From NCBI RefSeq assembly GCF_018139645.1, contig NZ_JAGSPM010000015.1:1-59268 (forward strand): a DNA stretch of 59,268 nt, written 5' to 3'. Position 1 is the stretch's first letter, and every line of letters starts with the position of its first letter. The DNA comes from Affinundibacterium baiyunense. GTDB taxonomy: Bacteria; Pseudomonadota; Gammaproteobacteria; Burkholderiales; Burkholderiaceae_D. Positions 8,604 through 17,845 of this stretch are shown here, piece after piece. The translations under genes and the position numbers were made by a program. The notes beneath the pieces were generated by a model that was given only the letters and a program-made list of their open reading frames with translations, ran no database searches and was not told where the DNA came from.

Positions 8604-9842
8604 ATGCGTCATTTAAAATATTCACTCACTCTTATAGCTGCGGCAGTTCTCGCTGGATGCGGTGGCAGCGGCGGTAGCGGCGCAACTGATCCTGCACCAA
8701 AAATCAAATTTACTTCGCAAGTCACATTTGGCGACAGCTTAAGTGATGTTGGCTCTTACAAGGTTGGCACAGTAGCAGCATTAGGCGGTGGTAAATACAC
8801 GATCAATAGCGCTACTGCGAAAAACTGGACAGAAATCGTTGCCGCAGATCTTGGCCTATCAGCGCCATGTGCAGCACAAACAGGCTTAGAAGGTCTCGCA
8901 TCACAAGGCTTTAATGTGCCAGTAAAAAATAATGCTGGTTGCACAGGCTACGCACAAGGTGGTGCTCGCGTCACAAATCCAGTTGGACCTGGTAACAAGT
9001 TATTGGGCGGCAACAATGCCATTTTGGGGCAAATGACCGTACCTGTTGTTAAACAAATCCAAAATCATTTAGATGCGAATGGCGGTAAGTTTTCAGGAAC
9101 AGAAATCGTCTTCGTCAGCGGTGGCCCTAACGATGGCTTTATTCAAGCTAGCACTTTGTCCGCAGCAGCGACAGCAGCAGCAACAGCGGCAGTAACAGCC
9201 GCAGTGCCTGGCCAGATTCAAAAAGATATCGCAAGTGGCGTATGTAAACCAACAGACGCGCAAGCAAGTAACTGTATCGCCGCAGCAGTCGCAACCTTGA
9301 CACCAACGGTAGGCGCAAGCGCTGGTGCCGCATACGCAAAAGCCAATGCGCAGACTTATGTCGACGCGATGGGTACAGCGGGTACTGAGCTGGCTAGTTA
9401 TGTCAACAATATGATTCTGGCAAAAGGCGCGAAGTATGTCGTCGTGGTCAACATGCCAGATTTGAGCAAGACACCAGATGCATTGAAACAATCTGCAGAT
9501 ACGCAAACTTTGCTGAATGGTATGACTGTCACATTCAATGCACGTTTGTTAGCTGGCTTGGCTGGCAATGACAATGTTTTGTTTATTGATTTGTTCACAC
9601 GCTTCCGTGATCACGCTGCAAATCCGAGTGCATACGGAATCAGCAATGTAACAACACCTGCGTGCGATTTGACACCAGCAAAAAATCCTTTGGGCTCTTC
9701 CTTGGTATGCAGTGTTAACAACTTGATCGCTGGCGATACAAGCAAATACTATTTTGCAGACAATGTGCATCCAACTCCGCTTGGACAATCTCTATTCGCA
9801 AGCTATATTTCAGAAGAATTAGCAAAGCGCAAATGGAAATAA
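8604..9842 (+). CDS. SGNH/GDSL-family lipoprotein hydrolase
   Basis: 412 residues. A lipoprotein signal peptide ends in LAGC (Cys19) and is followed by a Gly/Ser linker, so the protein is lipid-anchored in the envelope. Catalytic blocks are all present: FGDSLSDVGS (nucleophile Ser), GGPND (Asn block) and DNVHPT near the C-terminus (Asp-His). It should hydrolyse esters; the substrate is unknown. A strongly Ala-rich low-complexity stretch (about residues 180-255) sits between the blocks and is not part of the core fold. Several Cys pairs in the mature part are consistent with disulfides outside the cytoplasm. AGGAG lies ahead of ATG 8604. Confidence 0.85.
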   Translation: MRHLKYSLTLIAAAVLAGCGGSGGSGATDPAPKIKFTSQVTFGDSLSDVGSYKVGTVAALGGGKYTINSATAKNWTEIVAADLGLSAPCAAQTGLEGLASQGFNVPVKNNAGCTGYAQGGARVTNPVGPGNKLLGGNNAILGQMTVPVVKQIQNHLDANGGKFSGTEIVFVSGGPNDGFIQASTLSAAATAAATAAVTAAVPGQIQKDIASGVCKPTDAQASNCIAAAVATLTPTVGASAGAAYAKANAQTYVDAMGTAGTELASYVNNMILAKGAKYVVVVNMPDLSKTPDALKQSADTQTLLNGMTVTFNARLLAGLAGNDNVLFIDLFTRFRDHAANPSAYGISNVTTPACDLTPAKNPLGSSLVCSVNNLIAGDTSKYYFADNVHPTPLGQSLFASYISEELAKRKWK

Positions 9843-9870
9843 TCACGAGCTAAAGTTATTTGCATCGACA

Positions 9871-9900
9871 AAAAAACGGGAAGTTTACTTCCCGTTTTTT
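9871..9900. terminator. bidirectional intrinsic terminator
   Basis: Arms AAAAAACGGGAAG and CTTCCCGTTTTTT around a TTTA loop, between the convergent lipoprotein and doxX genes. Confidence 0.85.
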
Positions 9901-9937
9901 TATGTCGATTCATTCGCTCGATGACACCCAAGATCCA

Positions 9938-10411
9938 TCAAAAATCTCGACCTTGGTTCACCTGCCTTAACCAATGATCAAGACTCCATTTACCCGCGCC
10001 AAATACGATCACCAGCATTAATAACACAGCCCAATAAAAATGATCATTGAGCCCGGCAGGACACTCTAGTTCCCATAGAATTGGATAAGAAACAACCGCC
10101 ATTAAATTAACGAATAAAAGTGCAAGAGCGGACAAACTTGAGAACAAACCAAGGATCAGCAAAATCGAAAAAAGTAATTCAGCACCGGTTCCTAAATACG
10201 CAGCTAATTCCGGTGACAAAAATGGCACATGGTATTCATCTTGAAAAAGTGAGATCGTCGATGGCCAATCACGCAATTTATTCAACGCCGATTTCAAAAA
10301 CTGCCAGGCAATAAATCCACGCAGTACAAAACTAATTACATCGCTTGTATATCGATGCAGCAAGGCATCGCAGCGCATCAATAATCGATGCAAATTAAGA
10401 AAGTGATTCAT
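9938..10411 (-). CDS. DoxX-family membrane protein of the bufferin operon
   Basis: About 157 residues with four hydrophobic segments. SFVLRGFIAWQFLKSALNKL is the first, as in DoxX proteins, followed by AYLGTGAELLFSILLILGLF, LALLFVNLMAVVSYPI and YWAVLLMLVIVFGAG. It is the last gene of the bufA-bufB-bufC-doxX set, and DoxX proteins are regular companions of DUF692/DUF2063/DUF2282 genes. Its role is not established; proposals include a redox or transport partner of the peptide. I place the start at the ATG at 10411. The longer frame begins with TTG at 10426 and lacks a ribosome binding site. There is an 83-bp gap from bufC. Confidence 0.75.
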   Translation of the reverse strand: MNHFLNLHRLLMRCDALLHRYTSDVISFVLRGFIAWQFLKSALNKLRDWPSTISLFQDEYHVPFLSPELAAYLGTGAELLFSILLILGLFSSLSALALLFVNLMAVVSYPILWELECPAGLNDHFYWAVLLMLVIVFGAGKWSLDHWLRQVNQGRDF

Positions 10412-10494
10412 AGAAGTCCAAAACAATCAAATGAGATTGCATTAGTCGAATTGGAACTACGTGTTCTTACATGTCGCTTACATTTTGCTTCTAT

Positions 10495-11280
10495 TTAAAC
10501 TTGATAAAAACTACTGAACGCGCCAGCGCTAAACCACTTCGATAGAGCTGTTGCGATATCAAATTCCGCATCTATCGCCAATGCAGTATCTAATGCTGCT
10601 TCAAGCTTGCAGCCTTGATTTAATCTAGATAGCGCAACATATTCCGCATGGGTCAATGCAAGCACATCGACTTTCCATTCTGCGCGACTGACTAAAGCAA
10701 AACTTGCTTGCTCCATTGTGATTTGAAATTGCATTTCCGGCTCATCGATCGACGCGTCCATATGCGCTAGGTAAATCTGAACGGCAGCGTCATTGTCACA
10801 GAATAAGCTAGCGGCAGGATGAAAACGCAAACTAAATTCGCTTGCACTTTGCCCACAGGTATTCAAAAATTCAGCCAAGCTGATAATCTCAGCATCGGCG
10901 CAATAATAAGCTTGATGCACTAGCCATTCTAGTTGCGCAACCGAAGAGAAATAAGGGAATGCTTTAACGCTAGGTTCTTGCTCTAAAAATTCTGGAAAAT
11001 GTTGACCAAACCGATTTAAATCACCAGCTAAAGATGGGAATCGCTGGCCATACAGAATCGCCAACTGATCAAAAAAATGCCCCCCCACCAATTGATCTAT
11101 CACTGGATACGCATTGCGCAGGGAATTACTCCAAATCGCTTGTAAATTTCCACGATAAATACGAACACGCTCAGTCAATAACTCAACATCACCAGCAAAT
11201 AAAGTCGATGGGACATCAAGCTGTTCAGCCAATAACATGGCTGCAAAACGCTTCTGTGTAACCTCTAAAAATTTACTCAT
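10495..11280 (-). CDS. bufC: BufC-type DUF2063 protein, partner of the DUF692 enzyme
   Basis: 261 residues, cytoplasmic. The N-terminal domain is helical ([29 protein letters not shown], shown here as one conserved block of about residues 36-66), characteristic of DUF2063, also called HvfC. The second half is mixed alpha/beta. In characterised MNIO systems this partner recognises the precursor peptide and presents it to the DUF692 oxidase. Its ATG overlaps the bufB stop by 8 bases (ATGAGTAA), so translation is coupled. That overlap and its order in the operon support the assignment. Confidence 0.85.
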   Translation of the reverse strand: MSKFLEVTQKRFAAMLLAEQLDVPSTLFAGDVELLTERVRIYRGNLQAIWSNSLRNAYPVIDQLVGGHFFDQLAILYGQRFPSLAGDLNRFGQHFPEFLEQEPSVKAFPYFSSVAQLEWLVHQAYYCADAEIISLAEFLNTCGQSASEFSLRFHPAASLFCDNDAAVQIYLAHMDASIDEPEMQFQITMEQASFALVSRAEWKVDVLALTHAEYVALSRLNQGCKLEAALDTALAIDAEFDIATALSKWFSAGAFSSFYQV

Positions 11281-12112
11281 GTGACACGCAAACAGGCTGG
11301 CGGAAAGTATCTATTTTATTCGCCTCATTCAACAGAACGGACAAGCTTGGTATTTGCGTATCCCACTCTATCAATGTTGGGATATTTGGACTAATACTTG
11401 AACATAGCTCTCGATACAAATCCCAAACTGGCTTGGCGACGCAGCTACCATGATCATCAATCACGCTATGCGATAATTTTGTATGCCCTGCCAAATGAAC
11501 TTCACCAATAATATTTTTCGGCAGTTTCGCGAACGCAGCAATTGCTTGTCGCGCATCCTCTTGATGATTACATTGATTGACATAAAGATTGTTCACGTCC
11601 AACAAAATCCCACATCCGGTGCGCTGGCTCAAAGCAATCAAAAATTCAGACTCAGACATCGCATCGTCGACATATCGCAAATAAGTAGAGACGTTTTCTA
11701 CCAGTATTTGACGCTGCAAAAAGTTCTGCATATAGTCAACTCGTTCGCTTACTAAGTTCAATGCTTGTTCTGACAGCAATAGTGGTAGCAAATCATTCAA
11801 ATGTCTGCCAGCGATACTTCCCCAGCACAAGTGTTCTGACACTAACGCTGGCTGCACTCGATTTACTAAACTTTTTAGTTTTTTTAAGTGATGTTCTTGG
11901 GTTCCATACACCGAACCCAAGCCCAATCCGACTCCGTGCAAACTGATCGGGTAACGTTGTGCTAACTGATCCAACACAAATAAATCAAAGCCACCCTCAC
12001 CGAAATAATTTTCCGAGTGAACTTCCAACCAATCGATATTCACTGCAGAACTTAAAAACTCTCGATAATGTGGCGTGCGCAAGCCTATACCTTTACCAGA
12101 TAGCTTAGTCAT
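11273..12112 (-). CDS. bufB: BufB-type DUF692 multinuclear non-heme iron oxidative enzyme
   Basis: 279 residues forming a TIM-barrel of the DUF692/MNIO family. Expected metal-ligand motifs appear in order: [52 protein letters not shown] and LIEWD. Enzymes of this family use two or three irons and oxygen to modify cysteines of a precursor peptide; in bufferins, thiooxazole formation is reported. The substrate is presumably the adjacent 90-residue DUF2282 peptide, 28 bp upstream. Length is normal for the family. ATG 12112. Confidence 0.9.
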   Translation of the reverse strand: MTKLSGKGIGLRTPHYREFLSSAVNIDWLEVHSENYFGEGGFDLFVLDQLAQRYPISLHGVGLGLGSVYGTQEHHLKKLKSLVNRVQPALVSEHLCWGSIAGRHLNDLLPLLLSEQALNLVSERVDYMQNFLQRQILVENVSTYLRYVDDAMSESEFLIALSQRTGCGILLDVNNLYVNQCNHQEDARQAIAAFAKLPKNIIGEVHLAGHTKLSHSVIDDHGSCVAKPVWDLYRELCSSISPNIPTLIEWDTQIPSLSVLLNEANKIDTFRQPVCVSHE

Positions 12113-12140
12113 AGGCTTGCCGTCAAAATTTCTGAATCAA

Positions 12141-12413
12141 TTAAGACTTTGGTGCTTCTAATTTTCCGCCCATCTTTTCACATGTGCCTGCTGGTACTTT
12201 CTTCCATTCATTTGGATCCATGTCTTTTTTAGCTTGGCCTGCACAAGAATGACTACCGCTCTTGGTTGCGCAATCATTTTGGCCAGCTTTCGCAATTCCA
12301 TAACATTTTTCAGTTTTGGCTGGTGCATCCATCTTCTTCGCATCTTGTGCCATCACAGCTGCCGAACCCATCAAACCCGCTAATGCAACTGCGATCATCG
12401 CTTTATTACTCAT
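12141..12413 (-). CDS. bufA: bufferin-like DUF2282 precursor peptide (exported, four Cys)
   Basis: 90 residues. The signal peptide ([18 protein letters not shown]) has a probable cut before Gln23. The mature part is Lys-rich with exactly four cysteines: C37 in KCYG, C48 in NDC, C57 in HSCAGQ and C78 in GTC. That is the DUF2282/BufA pattern. In the characterised Caulobacter system the modified peptide binds copper in the periplasm and lowers its toxicity; that role here is inferred from family and operon. The true start is the ATG at 12413, with GGAGAAG just upstream. The longer frame starts at TTG 12425, which overlaps the ribosome binding site. Confidence 0.9.
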   Translation of the reverse strand: MSNKAMIAVALAGLMGSAAVMAQDAKKMDAPAKTEKCYGIAKAGQNDCATKSGSHSCAGQAKKDMDPNEWKKVPAGTCEKMGGKLEAPKS

Positions 12414-12500
12414 TATCTTCTCCAATCAATTCATAAAAGTTAAAACTAAATTCAACTCATCTCATATTATTTAAGACAAGCAACTCAACTGCCAACAGTA

Positions 12501-12526
12501 GTCGATTAAAACTTTGCATCCTTACA
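12501..12526 (-). promoter_or_regulatory. candidate ECF-sigma-type promoter of the bufferin operon
   Basis: On the minus strand TGTAAGG is followed, after about 15 bases, by CGAC, about 90 bp upstream of the bufA start. This resembles the TGTAACC / CGA layout of ECF sigma promoters that drive some bufferin operons. The match is imperfect and no sigma factor gene lies nearby, so this is tentative. Confidence 0.25.
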
Positions 12527-12653
12527 CACAGGTATATAAATTTCCGCGCATTTTGATTCTGCCTCGTTTCAAATGGTGAGTAAAGAGTAAAAGTCCGACC
12601 TGAAAATAGTGTATCCTGCCAATTTTTATTGGCTGAATTCAGATTGGAACATC

Positions 12654-12872
12654 ATGCAAGAAATTTCCTTCGCCGTGAATGGTGAATATGTCGAGTTAAA
12701 TCAATTACTCAAATTGGTAGGTTTGTGTGACAGTGGTGGTGCTGGCAAAGTCATCGTTGCCAGCGGAGACGTTACAGTCGATGGAAAACAAGAGTTAAGA
12801 AAGACAGCAAAAATCCGCCCGGGACAAGAAGTATGTCTAGGCGATATCAAAATTCTTGTCACTACGGAATGA
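12654..12872 (+). CDS. S4-domain RNA-binding protein, YbcJ type
   Basis: 72 residues from the ATG at 12654: MQEISFAVNGEYVELNQLLK, then GLCDSGGAGKVIVASGDVTVDG, the compact S4 RNA-binding motif of the YbcJ family. Small S4 proteins of this type bind structured RNA, probably rRNA or ribosome-associated RNA; the precise target is not known to me. A longer frame starts with GTG at 12609, but TTGGA just ahead of 12654 and family length (about 70 residues) favour the shorter form. It is divergent from the bufferin operon and convergent with the bacteriohemerythrin gene. Confidence 0.8.
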   Translation: MQEISFAVNGEYVELNQLLKLVGLCDSGGAGKVIVASGDVTVDGKQELRKTAKIRPGQEVCLGDIKILVTTE

Positions 12873-12899
12873 GTTGTAGAAGTCAAAAATCAACAACTC
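12871..12899 (+). terminator. weak stem-loop after the S4 gene
   Basis: Arms GAGTTGT (12871-12877) and ACAACTC (12893-12899) with a long A-rich loop. There is no clear T-run, so termination is uncertain. Confidence 0.3.
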
Positions 12900-12931
12900 A
12901 AATTTGAACGTACAATAAGATACTCAAGAAA

Positions 12932-13369
12932 TCAGGCAAGCTCAGCGTTTGCCTTTTCTTTATCAACAATCGCTATTTGATTCGCGATCATAAATTGCGC
13001 AAGCATATTATCCATGGTATCTACATGATGTTCGAACCACAAAGGCAACTCTTCTGCCAGGCTTTGTCCTAAATCATGTTCACCACCAGCATAGCGACGA
13101 CGCACCTCTTGCATGACCTGCAACACAGCGTCATGCTCACCTTGATGACAGCCTGCCGGTGGAAATGCAAAATCGCGCATCCATTTATTCTCTTGTTCAA
13201 AATGTTCAATCGAATGTGCGATCAAGGCATCTAATCGATCAAGATACGGTATTTCAGACTCACTCAAAGACAGCGCGCCACACAGCGCAACAAACTCTTG
13301 ATGTGTTTCATCCATAACATCATGTTTCAAACTCAAGCGATCAGACCAAGCCCAATTTTGCTTCGACAT
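12932..13369 (-). CDS. bacteriohemerythrin
   Basis: 145 residues, a four-helix hemerythrin. Di-iron ligands are visible: HDVMDETHQEF near the N-terminus, HSIEHFEQE, HQGEHDAVL, and HHVDTMD near the C-terminus. It reversibly binds O2 and may store or deliver oxygen or act as a sensor; stand-alone forms are soluble. There is no fused methyl-accepting or GGDEF domain, so a carrier or scavenger role is likelier than direct signalling. AAGGAATA lies ahead of ATG 13369. The neighbouring genes do not suggest an operon. Confidence 0.9.
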   Translation of the reverse strand: MSKQNWAWSDRLSLKHDVMDETHQEFVALCGALSLSESEIPYLDRLDALIAHSIEHFEQENKWMRDFAFPPAGCHQGEHDAVLQVMQEVRRRYAGGEHDLGQSLAEELPLWFEHHVDTMDNMLAQFMIANQIAIVDKEKANAELA

Positions 13370-13551
13370 ACTTATTCCTTATTCTTTACTTCTTATTCTT
13401 TAAATCGATTCATCATAGCGATTAAATCAAATTCTTCATGCTTCACTTTTGCAGTGAATCCAAGTTGAGCATCATTATCTCGCAATCAGTAAAAGCGCGC
13501 TTGAAGTAAAACAAGCCGATAACACCTTCTTCGCATCAAAAATACAAATAA

Positions 13552-13575
13552 AAACAGCGCTAGAAAGCGCTGTTT
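13552..13575 (-). terminator. intrinsic terminator downstream of the yjfB-like gene
   Basis: Arms AAACAGCGC (13552-13560) and GCGCTGTTT (13567-13575). On the minus strand the stem is followed by TTTTTATTTG. Confidence 0.65.
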
Positions 13576-13665
13576 AAAACCTATTTGGCATTGAAAACTG
13601 ACCGACTAATTCGCTAAGAAACTTCTTACTCCCAGCGACTATGCTTATTCAGCTTCAAATTCAGA

Positions 13666-13869
13666 TTAAGCTGTCGTATTAATATTACGACCTAAATTTG
13701 GTGGCAGATTTGGTACGTTTGCGTTTGAATTAGGGATAGCCTCGATCAAAGCAGTCGCACTCTCCTCGCTGACATCAAGCGCTTTTTTCAACACAGCAAT
13801 GCTAACTTCTTGTCGTACGCCGACATCAGCGATTGTGGTTGCAGATCTTGCAATTCCGGACACGTCCAT
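13666..13869 (-). CDS. YjfB-family protein (putative motility-associated)
   Basis: 67 residues: MDVSGIARSATTIADVGVRQ, then VSIAVLKKALDVSEESATALIEAIP and a C-terminal Asn/Pro-rich tail NLGRNINTTA. This is the pattern of the small YjfB family, listed as putative motility proteins. It is cytoplasmic with no signal peptide. The function has not been shown to my knowledge. AAGGAGAA lies ahead of ATG 13869, a strong ribosome binding site that supports real expression. No flagellar genes are adjacent, though a FliL-like gene occurs at 26701-27147. Confidence 0.75.
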   Translation of the reverse strand: MDVSGIARSATTIADVGVRQEVSIAVLKKALDVSEESATALIEAIPNSNANVPNLPPNLGRNINTTA

Positions 13870-13999
13870 GACAATTCTCCTTATCTACAAACCTAATAAC
13901 GGACAAAAACACCAAATACTTTAGGCTTCTAAAAAAATATTTGCGTAAATTAGTTCAATAAAGACGAAATTGATAGCAGCAGTAAAACACATCACCATC

Positions 14000-14542
14000 T
14001 TATTGCAAATTTTTCCAGTCACACGCCAGATTCCCCGCTGATAACTCTTGCAATATCCAATCTAATATCGATTGAGGAGAATTTAAATCTAACCACATCA
14101 ATTGTTCAGGGCAGTCGACTGGCCTAGCTATATCAGAGGCAACGGCAATAACATGATCATCATTCGCATATATCGCAGGCTTACCTAAAGAAGGTCGATA
14201 CACCTCGACTTTTTTCAAATTGGCCCACTTATAACCCTCAACCAAGGTGAGATCAGCGGGTTCAAGTTGTAGCAATAATTCGCCCAAACTAGGTTCTGGT
14301 GTTGATCGTAATTCTTTTACAATGGCATATCGATAAGGCGATGCCAACAGAACTTGCCCGGCACCGGCGGTACGCAATCTTGCACTATCTTTATGCATGG
14401 GCTCTAGACTCACATCGTGATGACTATGCTTTACGACATTAATCAGTTTGTCTGACTGCGACAACTGTTTCACCAAATATTCAAGCAGGCTTGTCTTGCC
14501 ACTCCCCGACCACCCTACCACACCCAAAATAGCTGCATGCAT
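14000..14542 (-). CDS. mobB: molybdopterin-guanine dinucleotide biosynthesis adaptor MobB
   Basis: About 180 residues. The P-loop [14 protein letters not shown] is at the N-terminus, followed by [26 protein letters not shown], split here only for description, which is the MobB KHxHHD signature. A C-terminal segment has LVEGYKW and KVEVYRP. MobB is a GTP-binding partner of MobA in attaching GMP to molybdopterin for bis-MGD enzymes. The start is uncertain: a longer frame begins with TTG at 14560, inside the T-run of the ppc terminator. I use the ATG at 14542, which gives the usual family N-terminus. MobA is not in the window. Confidence 0.85.
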   Translation of the reverse strand: MHAAILGVVGWSGSGKTSLLEYLVKQLSQSDKLINVVKHSHHDVSLEPMHKDSARLRTAGAGQVLLASPYRYAIVKELRSTPEPSLGELLLQLEPADLTLVEGYKWANLKKVEVYRPSLGKPAIYANDDHVIAVASDIARPVDCPEQLMWLDLNSPQSILDWILQELSAGNLACDWKNLQ

Positions 14543-14564
14543 GATGAAACCCATCGACAAAAAA

Positions 14565-14592
14565 GGGGAAAGTATACCGAAATACTTTCCCC
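14565..14592 (-). terminator. intrinsic terminator of ppc
   Basis: Arms GGGGAAAGTAT and ATACTTTCCCC around a 6-base loop. Read on the minus strand it ends in TTTTTT. It lies 60 bp after the ppc stop. Confidence 0.85.
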
Positions 14593-14651
14593 TAAATTAA
14601 TTGCGTGCTTATTTCAAATCAAGATTAAAAATAAATCATGCATACACCAAC

Positions 14652-17408
14652 TTAGCCACTATTACGTAAACCAGCCGCAATACCATTAATTGACAAATGA
14701 ATCCCACGCCGCACGCGTTCATCTTCGTCGCCATTACGATAGCGTTTTAAGAGTTCAACTTGTACATGATTTAAAGGCGATAAATACGGGAAACGATTGA
14801 CGATAGAACGCTTGAGCAATGGGTTATCCGACAAGAGATCTTCACGGCCTGAAATCTGCTTCAAAACAGCAATTGTCAATACATGTTCCGCTTCTAAACG
14901 TGGGAAAATGCGATTGCGTAATTCCTCATCTTTCACCAATTGCGCATAACGACTCGCAATTCCAATATCACTCTTCGCCAACACCATTTCCATATTCGAC
15001 AACACAGTCGAGAAGAACGACCATTCTTTAAACATCGCTTGCAGAGTCTCCAAACCATTGCTTGGATTCGCCTCCAAATACTGCTTCACCGCACTACCAA
15101 ATCCAAACCAGCCTGGTAGCATCAAACGGCATTGTGACCAACTAAACACCCAAGGAATCGCGCGCAAATCTTCAATCGCGGTCGACTTCTTACGCGATGC
15201 GGGGCGACTGCCAATATTCAAACCAGCAATTTCTGAAATGACGGTCGATTCCCAGAAATACTGTTCAAAACCTTCGGTCTCGTACACCATATTTCGATAC
15301 GCTTTAAAGGCGTTTTCGGACAAGGCTTCCATGGTCTTGAGAAATTCTGGACGTGGTACTAATTCCGTATGCGAGAGCAAACTCGCTTCCATCGTTGCTG
15401 CTGCCAAGACTTCTAAATTGCGACGCCCCACTTCAGGATTCGCGTATTTTGCGGTGATGACTTCACCTTGCTCAGTCAAACGAATTTGGCCTTGGACCGC
15501 TCCCGCAGGTTGCGCCAGAATCGCTTGATAGCTAGGACCGCCACCACGACCAACGGAACCACCACGACCGTGGAATAAGCGCAAACGCACTTGATGCTTG
15601 GCGAAGACTTCGACCAAATCAATTTCAGCTTTGTACAATTCCCAACCGGAGGTCAAGAAGCCGCCGTCTTTATTACTATCTGAATAGCCGAGCATGACTT
15701 CTTGCGCATTGTTTCGACTCGCCAACAAACGTGCATAAGCCGGGATCGCAAACAATCTATCCATCGCAGGCGCGCTGTTTTGCAAATCACCTATCGTTTC
15801 AAACAGCGGAATAATATTCACATCAAGACGCGCTTCGGCAGGATGCAATAAACCAGATTCTTTCAATAGTAAGGCGAGTTCCAACATATCGGAAACACCG
15901 TCGGTCTTTGAGATAATGCAATTCGGCACCGCCCCCTTGCCGTAACGCTGTTGCGCTGTACAAGCCGCACGATAAATCGCCAGCTCAGATTGAGTTTCTT
16001 CGGAATACGTTAGATACGGTGACGCCAATGGGCGTGAAGAACTAATTTCAGCCACCAAGACTTCAATCCGTTGATCTTCATTCAATGACAAATAATCCAT
16101 AGTTGGATTCGCTGCTTTAAGCAACTCTGCCACCACGCGCTCATGTACATCCGAATTTTGACGCAAGTCTATCGGTGCGAGGTAGAAACCAAACACACGA
16201 ACTGCACGACGCAGATGACGCAAACGACCACGGGTGATACCGATCGAGCCATTGTCAGATAAAGATTGATGAATCACATCGAGATCAGCGACTAATTCTT
16301 CTGCGCTAGCATACGCATCGGCGATACCACAAGGTGCGATTACAGGATCAAGTCCCAGCAAGTTTTTAAAGGTACTTGCCAAGCGAGCATAAACGCCGCT
16401 GACTGCCAAACGATACGGTTCATCCGCACGATGTGGTGAGTGATCGGGAGATCGTTCAGACAATGCCACCAATTCTGGAGATACTTTCACCAGCAAGGTC
16501 GCCATCGACAATTGCGAACCCAGCGTGTGTAACTCTTCCAAATAGAATTTGAAAGCACGCGTCGATTGCATGGTTAGCGTTTTTTCCAACACACTGGCTG
16601 TCACAAATGGATTACCGTCGCGATCACCACCAATCCAACTACCCAATCGCATAAAACTTGGCAATTCCGTCTTCTCGAACCGCTTATCTTTACTGGCGAG
16701 TAAATCTTCCAAGCCTGCATACAAATGCGGCAATTCGCGCAAGAAAGTATAGTCGTAAAAACTCAGGCCATTTTCAACTTCATCGAGCACGGACAGTTTC
16801 GACATACGCAACATACGCGTCTGCCACAAAGTCAATACTGCACGTTGTAAAGCATCTTCGTTAGCGCGTGATTCTTCTGGCGTCAATTGCATACGATCAC
16901 GTTCATCCAATAAACGCGTGATCACCATTTGGCAATTCAAAATACTCTTACGCTGAACTTCTGTAGGATGCGCGGTCAATACGGGACTGACTTCGGCGGT
17001 TTGAAAAAAATTGGACAGATTTTCTGCCGCATTCTCGCCCGAAAATAAAGTCTCTATCGTATGTGCCAAACTTCCACGACGCGGCGCCGAGCCGGCGATC
17101 AAGTGGGCGCGAGTACGACGAATATGATGCTGATCTTCCGCTAAATTCACTAAGTGGGAAAAATAACTGAAGGCACGAATCAAATGCGTGGTCTGATCAT
17201 TGGTCAGCGTATCTAAGGTGTTTTCCAATTCTGCACGCGCCGCGACATCGGCATCGCGACGAAAACGAATGGAGTTTTGACGTACCGTTTCAATCAGCGA
17301 AAAAACTTCTTCACCGTGTTGATTTCGCACCGTGTCACCCAAAATGCGCCCAAGGCGGCGGATGTCTTCACGGAGGCTCTGGTCTTTATCGTCAGCGATA
17401 TCGTTCAT
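14652..17408 (-). CDS. ppc: phosphoenolpyruvate carboxylase
   Basis: 918 residues, full family length. Catalytic motifs are [14 protein letters not shown] (active-site His), [33 protein letters not shown], and [18 protein letters not shown] with the bicarbonate-site arginines. The C-terminus ends in AAGLRNSG, matching the conserved terminal Gly. It carboxylates PEP to oxaloacetate to replenish the TCA cycle. It is monocistronic with its own terminator. ATG at 17408 lacks a strong ribosome binding site, but upstream sequence has no better start. Its position next to the Entner-Doudoroff genes fits central carbon metabolism. Confidence 0.97.
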   Translation of the reverse strand: MNDIADDKDQSLREDIRRLGRILGDTVRNQHGEEVFSLIETVRQNSIRFRRDADVAARAELENTLDTLTNDQTTHLIRAFSYFSHLVNLAEDQHHIRRTRAHLIAGSAPRRGSLAHTIETLFSGENAAENLSNFFQTAEVSPVLTAHPTEVQRKSILNCQMVITRLLDERDRMQLTPEESRANEDALQRAVLTLWQTRMLRMSKLSVLDEVENGLSFYDYTFLRELPHLYAGLEDLLASKDKRFEKTELPSFMRLGSWIGGDRDGNPFVTASVLEKTLTMQSTRAFKFYLEELHTLGSQLSMATLLVKVSPELVALSERSPDHSPHRADEPYRLAVSGVYARLASTFKNLLGLDPVIAPCGIADAYASAEELVADLDVIHQSLSDNGSIGITRGRLRHLRRAVRVFGFYLAPIDLRQNSDVHERVVAELLKAANPTMDYLSLNEDQRIEVLVAEISSSRPLASPYLTYSEETQSELAIYRAACTAQQRYGKGAVPNCIISKTDGVSDMLELALLLKESGLLHPAEARLDVNIIPLFETIGDLQNSAPAMDRLFAIPAYARLLASRNNAQEVMLGYSDSNKDGGFLTSGWELYKAEIDLVEVFAKHQVRLRLFHGRGGSVGRGGGPSYQAILAQPAGAVQGQIRLTEQGEVITAKYANPEVGRRNLEVLAAATMEASLLSHTELVPRPEFLKTMEALSENAFKAYRNMVYETEGFEQYFWESTVISEIAGLNIGSRPASRKKSTAIEDLRAIPWVFSWSQCRLMLPGWFGFGSAVKQYLEANPSNGLETLQAMFKEWSFFSTVLSNMEMVLAKSDIGIASRYAQLVKDEELRNRIFPRLEAEHVLTIAVLKQISGREDLLSDNPLLKRSIVNRFPYLSPLNHVQVELLKRYRNGDEDERVRRGIHLSINGIAAGLRNSG

Positions 17409-17845
17409 GATCAGCTTTAAATGGTTTTAGGGAATATGAAAAGTAATTAGTTTATGCGAGTTGGTGCAAATAAAAAGTTAAAACATCTTAACAAAGCTCA
17501 TCGTGCTTTGGCTGGTATATCAGCTTCAGTCAATATAAATCAAATGCCTACAATTCTTGTTGAGGAAAATAGTCATAGGTCCAAAAGAAATTCCTCGAAT
17601 TTTTAGGGCTGGAGCAACTGGTAATTCCAACTTCAGTTAGTAGTTTTCTTGAGCGTTTCCGCGTCGACTCCCTTCTCCCGCGAGCGGGAGAAGGGTTGGG
17701 GATGAGGGTGATTCAGAAAATGGCTGATTATTAAAGTCGTCCAAGCTGATTATTGACAAATTATAGCGTCGATATAGCGTGTATCATCTGCTGAACCGCC
17801 CTCACCCTAGCCCTCTCCCGCTTGCGGGAGAGGGAATTACTCACG
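17409..17845. other. intergenic region ppc / pgi with inverted REP-type repeats
   Basis: 437 bp. The part near ppc is AT-rich and must hold the ppc promoter. The part near pgi holds two inverted REP-type palindromes (listed separately) and little else. A 50-codon open frame (17454-17606, plus) has no good ribosome binding site and was not accepted. Confidence 0.5.
17670..17834. repeat. pair of inverted REP-type palindromes (REPIN-like)
   Basis: Copy 1 (17670-17710) has a CTTCTCCCG / CGGGAGAAG stem followed by a GATGAGGGTG tail. Copy 2 (17795-17834) has the tail CCGCCCTCACC in front of a CCCTCTCCCGC / GCGGGAGAGGG stem. The two face each other across about 85 bp. They are of the widespread GC-rich intergenic repeat type. 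Copy 2 starts 12 bp beyond the pgi stop and may act as its mRNA 3' end. A third copy lies at 57777-57823. Confidence 0.75.

Noticed and set aside
9093..9506. 137-codon Cys-rich frame on the minus strand inside the GDSL lipoprotein gene
   Set aside because: Its Cys/Arg-rich sequence is the complement of Ala/Thr repeats; it is a shadow frame.
17454..17606. 50-codon basic open frame on the plus strand between ppc and pgi
   Set aside because: No convincing ribosome binding site, no recognisable family, and it lies where the ppc promoter is expected.
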